A stretch of 64,000 bases of DNA from Sulfitobacter delicatus (GCF_900102535.1 NZ_FNBP01000002.1:1-64000), one strand, 5' to 3'. Shown: positions 24,090 to 33,100, numbered from the stretch's first letter. Translations and numbers: made by a program. The notes: generated from the sequence alone by a model not told the origin.

Positions 24090-24173
24090 TGGTACCCAAG
24101 GCCGGACTCGAACCGGCACGCCTCGCGGCGGGGGATTTTGAATCCCCTGCGTCTACCATTCCGCCACTTGGGC
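24090..24173 (-). tRNA. tRNA-Leu (anticodon CAA)
   Basis: An 84-base cloverleaf on the minus strand with an encoded CCA end (TGG at 24090-24092). The acceptor stem begins GCCCAAG, the anticodon loop is TTCAAAA (anticodon CAA, complement of 24138-24140), there is a long variable arm typical of leucine tRNAs, and the T loop is TTCGAGT. The first acceptor pair is G-U. Its 3' half is duplicated at 533-585, marking it as the island integration target. Confidence 0.95.
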
Positions 24174-24296
24174 ACTGGGGGTGATTTAGCCTGCCTCGCC
24201 GAGACGGGCAAGGGGATTTTCTGCAAAGCGCCCCGCTTGGCTTGACCTTGCCCTCTGCACGTGGTGATGCAGGTAAAACAGCCCGGAGCTTTGCCG

Positions 24297-24875
24297 ATGA
24301 TCCGCCGCCTATATGACTGGACCCTGGACTTGGCCCAACACCGCCATGCGCTTTGGGCGCTGGCTGTTGTGGCTTTCGTGGAAAGCTCTTTTTTCCCGAT
24401 TCCCCCTGACATTTTGATGATTCCCATGATTATCGCCCAACCCCGGCGGGCGTGGTTGATTGCCGGGGTGGCGTTGCTGGCCTCGGTTCTGGGCGGGCTG
24501 TTGGGCTATGCGATTGGCGCATTGGCCTTTGAAGGCATCGGCCAGCCGATCCTTGCCAGCCTTGGCAAAGCTGACGCGATGGCGGAATTTTCGACCCGGT
24601 TCAACGATATGGGCTTCTGGGCTGTGCTGGTCGCGGGCGTGACCCCCTTCCCCTATAAGGTCATCACGATCATGTCGGGGTGGACGGGGATGCCGCTGGC
24701 GACCTTTGTCATGACCTCGATCCTTGCGCGCGGTTTGCGGTTTTTCATCGTGGCGGGGCTGCTGTGGCAGTTCGGCGCACCGATCCGGGATTTCATTGAA
24801 CGGCGCTTGGGCTTGATGTTTACCGTAGCGGTGGCGCTGCTGATCGGCGGCTTTATGGTGGTGAAGGTTCTATGA
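24297..24875 (+). CDS. YqaA-family (DedA-like) inner-membrane protein
   Basis: A 192-residue membrane protein of the DedA/SNARE-associated superfamily, YqaA branch. It has about five hydrophobic segments, the conserved ALAVVAFVESSFFPIPPD (N-terminal re-entrant helix with Glu and PIPP) and VAGVTPFPYKVITIMSG (second re-entrant helix). Family members are linked to lipid scrambling and membrane homeostasis. GGAG lies 8 bases before the ATG at 24297; an upstream in-frame ATG is less well placed. It overlaps dsbB by 4 bases. Confidence 0.88.
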   Translation: MIRRLYDWTLDLAQHRHALWALAVVAFVESSFFPIPPDILMIPMIIAQPRRAWLIAGVALLASVLGGLLGYAIGALAFEGIGQPILASLGKADAMAEFSTRFNDMGFWAVLVAGVTPFPYKVITIMSGWTGMPLATFVMTSILARGLRFFIVAGLLWQFGAPIRDFIERRLGLMFTVAVALLIGGFMVVKVL

Positions 24876-25339
24876 CACGCAAGACATTGATTACATTGGC
24901 AACCCTCGGCTCTGCCGCGTTGTTGCTCGGGGCCTTTGGGTTTCAGCATTTGGGTGGCTACGCGCCTTGCAAAATGTGCCTCTGGCAGCGCTGGCCCCAT
25001 GCGGCGGCGGTGCTGATCGGGGCCGTTCTGCTGGTTGGCGGTCCGCGCGTTCTGGCGTGGTTTGGCGCAGCGGCGGCGGCAGTGACAGCCGGGATCGGGG
25101 CCTATCACGCAGGCGTCGAATGGGGCTGGTGGCCGGGGCCAAGCTCTTGCACCGGGGGCGGCTTGGACATGGGCAGCCTTGACGGCGGTGCGCTCTTGTC
25201 GACGGACGGCCCAGTGGGGCTGGTGATGTGTGATGAAGTCGTCTGGCAATTGCTGGGCCTGTCGATGGCGGGATGGAACGCGGTCTTCTCTGCGGTGCTC
25301 GTTGTGCTTTGGGTGATGGCTGCCCGACGGGTGAACTGA
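24872..25339 (+). CDS. dsbB: DsbB-family disulfide bond formation protein
   Basis: A 155-residue inner-membrane protein that reoxidises periplasmic DsbA and passes electrons to quinone. Four helices are visible. The first periplasmic pair is C33/C36 in PCKMCLWQRWPH (the family's CxxCxWQR signature). The second comprises the Cys in PSSCTGG and the Cys in VMCDEV. Its ATG overlaps the upstream YqaA stop, so they are co-translated. Possible partner proteins are the DsbA-like pair at 54596-55836. Confidence 0.9.
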   Translation: MTRKTLITLATLGSAALLLGAFGFQHLGGYAPCKMCLWQRWPHAAAVLIGAVLLVGGPRVLAWFGAAAAAVTAGIGAYHAGVEWGWWPGPSSCTGGGLDMGSLDGGALLSTDGPVGLVMCDEVVWQLLGLSMAGWNAVFSAVLVVLWVMAARRVN

Positions 25340-25456
25340 CAAATTGGACAGCTAGGCTTTCGGAACGGCAAAAACTCACCCGAAGTGAGCAGTTTGACAG
25401 CTTGTTGATACGCCAAAAAGTACTCTATCTGGTTTGAAACACCAGAGGAGTTCCCG

Positions 25457-26380
25457 ATGTCACATGAACAGAACTGCATCTTGCTTGGCGTCCCGCTCGA
25501 CAGTGGCAAGCGCCGCCGCGGCTGCTTGATGGGGCCGGATGCCTACCGCACCGCCGGGCTGGAGCGGGCGCTGCGCGATCTGGGGCATACGGTTGTAGAC
25601 CGCGGCAATGTCGCCCCCGCCCCCTATCACGCGCAGGAGCATGAAAAGCTGCACGCGTTGGAAGAGACGATTGCTTGGACCGAGAGCCTCGCCGCCGCCG
25701 CTGATGCAGCCATGGACGACGGTCTGCCGATCTTCATGGGCGGTGATCACGCGCTGGCGCTTGGCACCGTGCTAGGTGCAATGCGTCATGCCGATAAGGC
25801 CGAGCGCCCGCTTTTTGTCCTCTGGCTTGATGCCCATACCGATTTCCACACGCCTCAGACCAGCGATACCGGCAACTTGCATGGCACACCGCTGGGCTAT
25901 GTTACCGGGCGCGAAGGGTTTGACGGTTTTCCGGAAGTCGGCACGCCCCTGCCCCATGACAATATCGCCATGATCGGTTTGCGCTCGGTTGATGCGCTTG
26001 AGCGTGCCGCCTTGCAGGAAACCACCGTGACCTATGTCGACATGCGTGAGATTGATGAGAGCGGCATCGCCAAGCCATTGCAGCGCTTCCTTGATAAGGT
26101 CGCCGCCGCTGGCGGGATGCTGCATGTCTCGCTTGACGTTGATTTCCTCGACCCCTCGGTCGCCCCTGCCGTGGGCACCACCGTACCGGGCGGTGCGACG
26201 GTACGCGAAGGCCATTTGGTGATGGAGATGCTGCACGACAGCGGGTTGATGACCTCGCTTGATCTGGTCGAGCTGAACCCCTTCCTCGACGAGCGTGGCC
26301 GCACCGCGCAATTGATGGTGGACCTCACCGCCTCGGCCTTTGGCCGCCGCGTGTTCGACCGCCCCACCCGAGCCTATTGA
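25457..26380 (+). CDS. rocF: Arginase
   Basis: A 307-residue ureohydrolase converting arginine to ornithine and urea with a binuclear manganese centre. Metal motifs are GGDHALALGT (about 96-105), DAHTDFHT (about 123-130) and SLDVDFLDPSVAP (about 224-236). It is followed after 14 bases by ornithine cyclodeaminase, giving a two-step arginine-to-proline route. AGAGGAG lies before the start. Agmatinase is the main alternative; NLHGTPL and the ocd partner favour arginase. Confidence 0.9.
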   Translation: MSHEQNCILLGVPLDSGKRRRGCLMGPDAYRTAGLERALRDLGHTVVDRGNVAPAPYHAQEHEKLHALEETIAWTESLAAAADAAMDDGLPIFMGGDHALALGTVLGAMRHADKAERPLFVLWLDAHTDFHTPQTSDTGNLHGTPLGYVTGREGFDGFPEVGTPLPHDNIAMIGLRSVDALERAALQETTVTYVDMREIDESGIAKPLQRFLDKVAAAGGMLHVSLDVDFLDPSVAPAVGTTVPGGATVREGHLVMEMLHDSGLMTSLDLVELNPFLDERGRTAQLMVDLTASAFGRRVFDRPTRAY

Positions 26381-26394
26381 GAGAGAGACCTGAC

Positions 26395-27444
26395 ATGACC
26401 AATCTGAACCCTTCCGACAAGGCGCTGGTGCCTTTTGTCTCTGTCGACCAGATGATGAAGCTGATCCACCATATCGGTGTGGAAGACATGCTGCGCGGGC
26501 TGGCGGAGTATATCGAGGCCGATTTTAAACGCTGGGAGCTGTTCGACAAGACGCCCCGCGTGGCGAGCCATTCCGAAAAGGGCGTGATCGAATTGATGCC
26601 CACCTCGGACGGCGATGTGTATGGCTTCAAATACGTCAACGGCCACCCCGACAACACCAAGGACGGCTTTCAGACCGTGACCGCCTTTGGCCTGCTGGCG
26701 AATGTGAACAACGGCTACCCGGTGCTGCTGACAGAGATGACGATCCTGACCGCCTTGCGCACGGCGGCGACCTCGGCGGTGGTGGCGCGGCTTCTGGCGC
26801 CCAAAGGCGCGCATGTCATGGCGATGATCGGCAATGGCGCGCAGTCCGAATTCCAGAGCCTTGCGATGAAGGCGATCTGCGGCGTGGATGAGGTGCGGCT
26901 TTACGACATCGACCGCGCGGCGACCGCGAAATGCGCGCGCAATCTGGCGGGGCACGGCATCAAAGTGGTGGAATGTGACACCGCCGAAGACGCGATCATG
27001 GGCGCGCAGATCATCACCACCTGCACCGCGGACAAGCAATATGCCACGATCTTGACCGACAATATGGTTGGCTCCGGCGTGCATATCAATGCGATTGGCG
27101 GCGACTGTCCGGGCAAGACGGAGCTGGCCCCGGCGATCCTGCACCGCTCTGATATCTTTGTCGAATTCCCCGAACAGACGCGGATTGAGGGCGAGATTCA
27201 GCAGTTGGATGCGGATCACGCGGTGACGGAGATTTGGCAGGTCCTAACGGGTCAGGCCGAAGGCCGCCGCAGCGCGGAGCAGATCACGCTGTTCGACTCG
27301 GTAGGCTTTGCAATCGAGGATTTCTCGGCCCTGCGCTATGTGCGCGACCAGATTGCCGAGACCGGGCTGTTCCAGCCGCTCGACCTGCTGGCCGACCCCG
27401 ATGATCCGCGTGATCTTTTTGGGATGCTGCAACGCGCAGGCTAA
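26395..27444 (+). CDS. Ornithine cyclodeaminase
   Basis: A 349-residue NAD-dependent enzyme of the ornithine cyclodeaminase / mu-crystallin family that converts ornithine to proline and ammonia. Visible are the substrate-side segment GDVYGFKYVNGHPDNT, the Rossmann motif MAMIGNGAQSEFQ (about 141-153) and the INAIGGDCPGKTEL loop (about 228-241). Starts 14 bases after arginase, so almost certainly one operon. The start MTNLNPSDK was chosen over an ATG 18 bases earlier. Confidence 0.92.
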   Translation: MTNLNPSDKALVPFVSVDQMMKLIHHIGVEDMLRGLAEYIEADFKRWELFDKTPRVASHSEKGVIELMPTSDGDVYGFKYVNGHPDNTKDGFQTVTAFGLLANVNNGYPVLLTEMTILTALRTAATSAVVARLLAPKGAHVMAMIGNGAQSEFQSLAMKAICGVDEVRLYDIDRAATAKCARNLAGHGIKVVECDTAEDAIMGAQIITTCTADKQYATILTDNMVGSGVHINAIGGDCPGKTELAPAILHRSDIFVEFPEQTRIEGEIQQLDADHAVTEIWQVLTGQAEGRRSAEQITLFDSVGFAIEDFSALRYVRDQIAETGLFQPLDLLADPDDPRDLFGMLQRAG

Positions 27445-27446
27445 GC

Positions 27447-28637
27447 CTAGCCTTTGGTCACGTCGTGGCTATAAAGCCAATCATAGGCGCCGAGCATCAC
27501 GCTTGGCGCCAATTTTGACGCGATGCGCAGTCCGGTATGCGCGGCCAGCCGCAGCGGGCCGGGCGCCATGTGATAGCGTGCGGCGTTGCCTTCCGAGGTT
27601 TTGACAATCCGCCGCGCCCGGTTGATCCGTTTGGCTTGATAGGCCGCGAGGGCTGCGTCACGCGGGTGGCGACGCAGGCAGTCCGCCAAGACCCAAGCAT
27701 CCTCCAGCGCCATATTCGCGCCTTGGGCCAGAAACGGCAGCGTCGGGTGCGCGGCATCGCCAAGCAAGGCCACGCCTTCGCCGCGCCAATTAGCGGCAAC
27801 CGGGTGATGATGCAGACCCCAGAGGGTGACCTGCTCCACCGCTTCGATCATCTGCGCCGCCTCGCCGCCAAAGCCTGCGAAGGCCCGGCGCAGGTTGGCA
27901 GGGTTGTCGACGTGGTGCCAGCCTTCGGCGGCCCAGTCGCTGCGCTCTTCGACCGCGACCAGATTGATCAGCCCCCCTTCGCGTAGCGGATAGCTGACGA
28001 GATGCCGCCCCGGCCCCATCGTCACCCGCGCCTCTGGGCCGTGGTTGATGTCATTGGGGATCAGCGCGCGCCACGCGACTTGGCCAGAGAAGGCGGCTTT
28101 GTCCGCGCCGTTCAACATCACCCGCCCGACCGAATGGATGCCATCCGCCGAAACAACCAGTTCCGCCCGCCGCCGCCCGCCGCTGGCCATCTGCACCTGT
28201 GGCAAAGCACCGGGGTGCAGGCTGGCGGCTTGGGCGCTGGTCTCGAAACTGACATTGGCTTGTTGGGCGGCCCCGCGCAGCAGATCAATCAGATCGGCGC
28301 GGTGGACGAAGTAATAGCGCTGCGCCTCGGGCAGCCGGGTCAGGTCCAGCCGGGCGACTTGGGCGCCTTTGGCATAGTCGCAAAGCCGCACCGTCTGTCC
28401 GCGCACGGCGCCGCGTGCTTTCAGCCCGCCCTCAAGCCCCAAGCCGCGCAGCACGGCGAGGCCATTGGGGCTGATCTGCAAGCCTGCACCAATCTCAGAA
28501 AAGTCGGGGGCCTGTTCCAGCAGCGTTACCGCCACGCCTTGCCGCGCGAGGGCCGTGGCGCAGGCCAGACCGCCGATGCCGCCACCGACGACGATGGCGT
28601 TGGATACACCGGTGCGCGGCGCGTCGGCCCGGCTCAC
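27447..28637 (-). CDS. FAD-dependent aromatic-ring monooxygenase-like protein
   Basis: A 396-residue class A flavoprotein monooxygenase (salicylate hydroxylase / UbiH-like). It has the N-terminal FAD fold VVGGGIGGLACATAL, the central DG motif (SADGIHSVGR) and the C-terminal GDAAHPTLPFLAQGANMALEDA segment. Substrate unknown; no ring-cleavage genes are nearby. The longer frame begins with a Cys/Arg-rich unlikely stretch, so the GTG at 28637 preceded by GGGGAA is preferred. Convergent with the arginine operon, with only 2 bases between stop codons. Confidence 0.85.
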   Translation of the reverse strand: MSRADAPRTGVSNAIVVGGGIGGLACATALARQGVAVTLLEQAPDFSEIGAGLQISPNGLAVLRGLGLEGGLKARGAVRGQTVRLCDYAKGAQVARLDLTRLPEAQRYYFVHRADLIDLLRGAAQQANVSFETSAQAASLHPGALPQVQMASGGRRRAELVVSADGIHSVGRVMLNGADKAAFSGQVAWRALIPNDINHGPEARVTMGPGRHLVSYPLREGGLINLVAVEERSDWAAEGWHHVDNPANLRRAFAGFGGEAAQMIEAVEQVTLWGLHHHPVAANWRGEGVALLGDAAHPTLPFLAQGANMALEDAWVLADCLRRHPRDAALAAYQAKRINRARRIVKTSEGNAARYHMAPGPLRLAAHTGLRIASKLAPSVMLGAYDWLYSHDVTKG

Positions 28638-28712
28638 CCGGTTCCCCGGGCAGCAACAGCGCATAGAAGAACGCCGGAGCAAAGGCCCCGGCGTTTGATC
28701 TTGTCAGACATT

Positions 28713-29135
28713 TCAGTCGTCCCGATGGACCTTCTCGCGCCGCTCGTGACGCTCTTGCGCCTCCAGCGTCATGGTGGCGATGGGCCGTGCATCGAGCCGC
28801 TTGAGCGAGATCGGATCGCCAGTCTTCATGCAGTAGCCGAACTCGCCTTCATCAATCCGGCGCAGCGCGGCGTCGATCTTGCCAACCAGCTTGCGGGCGC
28901 GGTCCCGGGTGCGCAGTTCCAGCGCACGGTCCGTTTCCTCCGACGCGCGGTCGGTTACATCCGGAATGTTCCGTGTGCCATCCTGCAATGCTTCGATGGT
29001 GTCACGGCTGCCTGCCAACAGCTCCGCTTTCCAGTTCAACAGCTTGCGACGAAAGTACTCAAGCTGACGATCATTCATGAATGGCTCGTCCTCGGCCGGA
29101 CGATAGTCGTCCGGCAGGAAGATTTCCTGCTTCAT
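28713..29135 (-). CDS. dksA: DksA (single-cysteine form), RNA polymerase-binding regulator
   Basis: A 140-residue DksA. It binds the RNA polymerase secondary channel and adjusts initiation, usually with ppGpp. The coiled-coil tip DRA (in PDVTDRASEE) carries the Asp and Ala needed for function, followed by LELRTRDRARKLVGKIDAAL. The zinc-finger region reads FGYCMKTGDPISLKRLDARPIATMTLEAQ, with one Cys in place of four, so it cannot bind zinc normally. Single-cysteine DksA is known from Rhodobacter sphaeroides. The start at 29135 is likely; 29168 is an alternative. Confidence 0.88.
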   Translation of the reverse strand: MKQEIFLPDDYRPAEDEPFMNDRQLEYFRRKLLNWKAELLAGSRDTIEALQDGTRNIPDVTDRASEETDRALELRTRDRARKLVGKIDAALRRIDEGEFGYCMKTGDPISLKRLDARPIATMTLEAQERHERREKVHRDD

Positions 29136-29304
29136 TTGTTTTTCCCCGGCGTTTTTCAACTCAGACATTAAAAAGGCCTGTCTCCCGACATCGTCCCCTG
29201 CGGCAGCATCTATCTTAGCGGGTTTCAATTGTCACTACACAATCCCTTTGATTTTTGGTTAAAGGCCGAAGATCAAGCGCCCGTCACACGAGGTTGAAAA
29301 AACG

Positions 29305-30144
29305 ATGAAATTCCAAGGCACCAAAGATTACGTGGCCACCGACGACCTGAAAATCGCTGTTAACGCTGCGGTTACGCTGGAACGGCCCCTGCTCGTTAAG
29401 GGTGAGCCGGGCACCGGCAAGACCGAACTGGCGCGGCAGGTCAGCGACGCCTTGGGACTGCGGATGATCGAGTGGAACATCAAATCCACCACCCGCGCGC
29501 AGCAGGGTCTCTATGAATATGACGCCGTGAACCGCCTGCGCGACAGCCAGTTGGGCGACGAGCGGGTGCATGATGTGAAGAATTACATCCGCAAGGGCAA
29601 GCTGTGGCAGGCTTTTGAGGCCGACGAGAAAGTCGTGCTGCTGATCGACGAGATCGACAAGGCCGACATCGAGTTCCCCAATGACCTGCTGCAGGAACTC
29701 GATAAGATGGAATTCTTTGTCTACGAGACCGGCGAGACGATCCGCGCGCGCCAGCGGCCCATCGTCATCATCACCTCAAACAACGAAAAAGAACTGCCCG
29801 ACGCTTTCCTGCGCCGCTGTTTCTTCCACTACATCCAGTTCCCTGAAATGGAGACGCTCAAGCAGATCGTCGAAGTCCATCATCCGGGCATCAAGCAGCA
29901 GTTGCTGACCACGGCGCTGACGCAGTTCTACGAGATCCGCGACCAGCAGGGGCTGAAGAAGAAACCCTCGACCTCTGAAGTGCTTGATTGGCTGAAGCTG
30001 CTCTTGGCCGAGGATATGGACGCCGAGGATCTGGCCAAGGATGGCGCCAGCGCCCTGCCCAAGCTGCATGGTGCGCTGCTGAAGAACGAGCAGGACGTGC
30101 ATCTGTTTGAACGGCTTGCCTTCATGGCCCGTCGCCAGCGGTAG
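29305..30144 (+). CDS. MoxR-family AAA+ ATPase
   Basis: A 279-residue AAA+ ATPase with Walker A GEPGTGKT (33-40), Walker B VVLLIDEIDKAD (about 111-122) and sensor-1 IITSNNEK. MoxR ATPases act as chaperones that mature or remodel partner proteins, usually with a VWA-domain protein. The partner is two genes downstream at 31913. The C-terminal lid is present. Target unknown; possible roles include metallo-enzyme assembly or envelope stress. Confidence 0.9.
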   Translation: MKFQGTKDYVATDDLKIAVNAAVTLERPLLVKGEPGTGKTELARQVSDALGLRMIEWNIKSTTRAQQGLYEYDAVNRLRDSQLGDERVHDVKNYIRKGKLWQAFEADEKVVLLIDEIDKADIEFPNDLLQELDKMEFFVYETGETIRARQRPIVIITSNNEKELPDAFLRRCFFHYIQFPEMETLKQIVEVHHPGIKQQLLTTALTQFYEIRDQQGLKKKPSTSEVLDWLKLLLAEDMDAEDLAKDGASALPKLHGALLKNEQDVHLFERLAFMARRQR

Positions 30145-30344
30145 CATCGCAACACCAAAACGACTTTGCGTCAAATGCGGGGGAATTGCCTCGCTTTTGG
30201 CTTTTTGCCTGCCTAGTCTGATCTCAATGACGGGCAACAAGACCCGTAACGCGATCGATGGGGCAGGCAAATGCAAGAACCACAAGCGGCAGCAGCACGC
30301 GCATTTTTCGGCAAATCACCTGTGTCCACGGCACGGGCAAGCGC

Positions 30345-31736
30345 ATGAGGCGCGGCGTGAAGGCGCGGCTCGTTCTGCCGCTGATGATGCTGCTGAACGC
30401 CTGCGTGCCGGCCTCCCATTCCGAGGTGGCCAGCCGCGCTGTGATCGCAGACAGCACCCTGCCCCCGATGAAGCAGTTTAGCACTGCCCGCCCGGCCACG
30501 CCGCGGCTGTCGAATGCGGTACTGGCGCAGGATTTCCTCGACCTTGCCTTTCGCATGGAAAGCGGCCGCACCCTGCCGGTGCTCACGCGCTTTGAAAGAC
30601 CGATCACCCTGCGCGTCGCGGGCAAACCGCCTGCGACCTTGGCCCCTGACCTTGCCCGCCTCCTGGCGCGTCTGCGCAATGAGGCGGGGATCGAGGTGCG
30701 GCAGGTCACGGGAGAGAGTGCCAATATCACCGTGCAGGCCATCAGCCGAAACCAGATCCGCAAACTGCTGCCGCAGGCCGCCTGTTTTGTCGTGCCGAAT
30801 GTCAGCACCCTTGCCGAATACCGCCGCGCCCGCCGTTCGCCCGAGACCGATTGGACCCGGCTGACCGAGCGCCGCCGTCTGGCGATCTTTCTGCCCAATG
30901 ATGTCAGCCCGCAGGAGACCCGCGACTGCCTGCATGAGGAACTGGCCCAAGCGCTCGGCCCGTTGAACGATCTCTACCGCCTGCCGGATTCGGTGTTCAA
31001 CGACGACAATGTGCATACGGTACTCACCGGTTTTGACATGCTGATCCTGCGGGCCTATTACGATCCGGCGCTGCGCTCAGGCATGACCCGCGACCAGGCC
31101 GCCGCCGCCCTGCCCGCCGTTCTGGCGCGGCTTAATCCTGCTGGCGGTACGGTGGCCCCACACCCCACCCGCGCCACGCCACAGGTCTGGAGCCGGGCAA
31201 TCCAAGCCGCCTTGGGCCGCGACGTGAGCCGAACGGCGCGCATGGCCGCCGCGCAGGACGCGCTGCGTATTGCTCAAGCGCAGGGTTGGCAGGACAACCG
31301 CCGCGCCTTTTCGCATTACGCCATGGGCCGCGTGGTGCAGATGACCGACCCCGCCGCCGCGCAGGGCCACTATAGTGCCGCCGAGGACTATTACCGCCGC
31401 ACCCCCGGCACTGATCTGCACCGCGCTTATGTCGCCACGCAGCGCGCGGGCTATGCGGTGACACGCGGTGATGGTGCTGCGGCTCTAACAGTGATCGAGC
31501 CGCATCTCGCCATCGCGGAACGTAGCGAAAACGCCGCCCTTCTCGCCACCCTTCTGCTCCTGAAAGCCGAAGCCCTACAGATCGAAGGCCGCGACACTGA
31601 GGCGCGCCGGGTCAGGCTGGACAGCATCGGCTGGGCGCGATACGGCTTTGGCCCTGACTGGGCCGTGCGGGCCAAGCTGCGCGAGATTGCGTCGCTCAAC
31701 CCCCATCGTGGATCGGCCGATAATTTGGGCGGGTAA
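30345..31736 (+). CDS. DUF2927-type lipoprotein
   Basis: A 463-residue exported protein. The N-terminal signal sequence ends in MMLLNAC (lipobox-like). A DUF2927-like domain (about 45-250) follows, with a CLHEELAQALGPLNDLYRLPDSVF segment; the HEExxQALG pattern resembles a damaged zinc-protease motif. The C-terminal third (about 280-440) is helical with TPR-like repeats. It lies between the MoxR ATPase and the VWA gene, which suggests a role in the same complex. The start is chosen at 30345 because it directly precedes the signal peptide; a longer frame reaches back to 30258. Confidence 0.7.
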   Translation: MRRGVKARLVLPLMMLLNACVPASHSEVASRAVIADSTLPPMKQFSTARPATPRLSNAVLAQDFLDLAFRMESGRTLPVLTRFERPITLRVAGKPPATLAPDLARLLARLRNEAGIEVRQVTGESANITVQAISRNQIRKLLPQAACFVVPNVSTLAEYRRARRSPETDWTRLTERRRLAIFLPNDVSPQETRDCLHEELAQALGPLNDLYRLPDSVFNDDNVHTVLTGFDMLILRAYYDPALRSGMTRDQAAAALPAVLARLNPAGGTVAPHPTRATPQVWSRAIQAALGRDVSRTARMAAAQDALRIAQAQGWQDNRRAFSHYAMGRVVQMTDPAAAQGHYSAAEDYYRRTPGTDLHRAYVATQRAGYAVTRGDGAAALTVIEPHLAIAERSENAALLATLLLLKAEALQIEGRDTEARRVRLDSIGWARYGFGPDWAVRAKLREIASLNPHRGSADNLGG

Positions 31737-31742
31737 GAGACT

Positions 31743-31913
31743 ATGATTGCAATCGGATTGGCACTGCTCGGCGCGGTGATCGGCGGGTTTACCGCCCGCA
31801 AACGCGGCGGCAACCGCAAGGACATCGCGCAATATGCCACTGGCTACGGCATGGCCTTTCTCGTCGTCGGCATGATCGCGACGGTCATTCTGGACCGTAT
31901 GCTGAGCGTCTGA
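31743..31913 (+). CDS. Small membrane protein (56 residues) in the MoxR-VWA cluster
   Basis: ATG at 31743 to TGA at 31913, with the last base shared with the ATG of the VWA gene (TGATG). The product has two membrane helices (about 2-16 and 34-50) separated by a basic loop, ARKRGGNRKD. It begins 6 bases after the DUF2927 stop. The tight packing on both sides argues strongly for translation. Function unknown. Confidence 0.75.
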   Translation: MIAIGLALLGAVIGGFTARKRGGNRKDIAQYATGYGMAFLVVGMIATVILDRMLSV

Positions 31914-33100
31914 TGTTTCTGCCGTTCTTTGACCAATTGCGCCGCCACGGAGTGCCAGTCTCGCTGCGCGAGTTTCTGGCGTTTCTGGAGGGCATGAAGG
32001 CGGGCCTTGCGACCTATGACGTGGAGGCGTTTTACTACCTCGCCCGCGTCGCCATGGTCAAAGACGAACGCAACATCGACAAGTTCGACCGCGCCTTTGC
32101 GGCCTCGTTCAAAGGGCTAGAGAACATCAGTCTGGATGATGTGCTCGAGGCCGTGGACGTCCCCGAAGACTGGCTGCGCAAGATGGCCGAAAAACATCTG
32201 AGCGAAGAGGAAAAGGCCGAGATCGAAGCCGCAGGCGGGTTCGACAAGCTGATGGAGACGCTGAAAAAGCGGCTTGAGGAACAAAAGGAGCGGCATCAGG
32301 GCGGCTCCAAATGGGTCGGCACGGCGGGCACCTCGCCTTTTGGCGCTTATGGTTACAACCCCGAAGGCGTGCGCATCGGGCAAAAGGAAAGCCGCCACCA
32401 GCGTGCGGTCAAGGTTTGGGACAAGCGCGAGTTTCGCAATCTCGACGACAACGTGGAGATCGGCACCCGCAACATCAAACTGGCGCTGAAACGTCTCCGC
32501 CGCTGGGCGCGTGATGGCGCGGCGGAGGAGTTGGACCTGAACGGCACCATCCGCGCCACGGCGGAGCATGGCTATCTCGACGTGAAGACGCGGCCTGAGC
32601 GGCGCAACGCGGTGAAGGTGCTGCTGTTTTTGGACATCGGTGGCTCGATGGACCCGCATATTAAAGTGGTGGAGGAGCTCTTCAGCGCCGCGCGGGGCGA
32701 GTTCAAACATCTGGAGCATTTCTACTTCCACAACTGCCTTTACGAAGGCGTCTGGCGCGACAACCGCCGCCGCTGGGACGCGCAGATCCCCACCCATGAG
32801 GTGCTGCGCAGCTATGGCTCTGATTACAAATGCATTTTCGTTGGTGACGCCTCCATGTCGCCTTACGAGATCGCCTATCCCGGCGGCGCGAATGAGCATT
32901 GGAATCCCGAGAGCGGCGCCACTTGGCTGACCCGCGCGCGGGATCAATGGCCGAGCAACCTCTGGATCAACCCGGTGCCCGAGCGGCAATGGGGCTACAC
33001 CCAGTCAATCGCGATGATCCAAGACATCTTTGGCCCCGAGGCGATGGTGCCGATGACGCTCGAAGGGCTGAGCCGCGGCATCAAGGCGATGACCCGCTAG
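31913..33100 (+). CDS. VWA-domain protein (CoxE-like), MoxR partner
   Basis: A 395-residue cytoplasmic protein with a charged helical N-terminal half (about 1-200, coiled around 95-130). The C-terminal von Willebrand A domain contains VLLFLDIGGSMDPHI (MIDAS region, 236-250). The usual DxSxS motif is DIGGS, so one serine ligand is replaced by glycine. This family normally acts with MoxR ATPases, consistent with the ATPase gene at 29305. Starts on the last base of the small membrane protein's stop. Confidence 0.88.
   Translation: MFLPFFDQLRRHGVPVSLREFLAFLEGMKAGLATYDVEAFYYLARVAMVKDERNIDKFDRAFAASFKGLENISLDDVLEAVDVPEDWLRKMAEKHLSEEEKAEIEAAGGFDKLMETLKKRLEEQKERHQGGSKWVGTAGTSPFGAYGYNPEGVRIGQKESRHQRAVKVWDKREFRNLDDNVEIGTRNIKLALKRLRRWARDGAAEELDLNGTIRATAEHGYLDVKTRPERRNAVKVLLFLDIGGSMDPHIKVVEELFSAARGEFKHLEHFYFHNCLYEGVWRDNRRRWDAQIPTHEVLRSYGSDYKCIFVGDASMSPYEIAYPGGANEHWNPESGATWLTRARDQWPSNLWINPVPERQWGYTQSIAMIQDIFGPEAMVPMTLEGLSRGIKAMTR

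Larger units (their letters stand above)
533..24143. mobile_element. Genomic island integrated at tRNA-Leu(CAA), metal-resistance cargo
   Basis: The element is bounded by the degraded tRNA-Leu copy at left and the intact tRNA-Leu at right. A decayed tyrosine recombinase gene lies directly inside the right boundary. Cargo is mercury resistance (795-5413), copper export (5878-9631), assorted metabolic and regulatory genes (9728-15216), and periplasmic copper handling (15641-23019). No conjugation, replication or phage structural genes are visible, so it appears immobilised. The boundaries are direct observation; a single acquisition event is inference, since the cargo could have arrived in steps. 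Confidence 0.7.
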
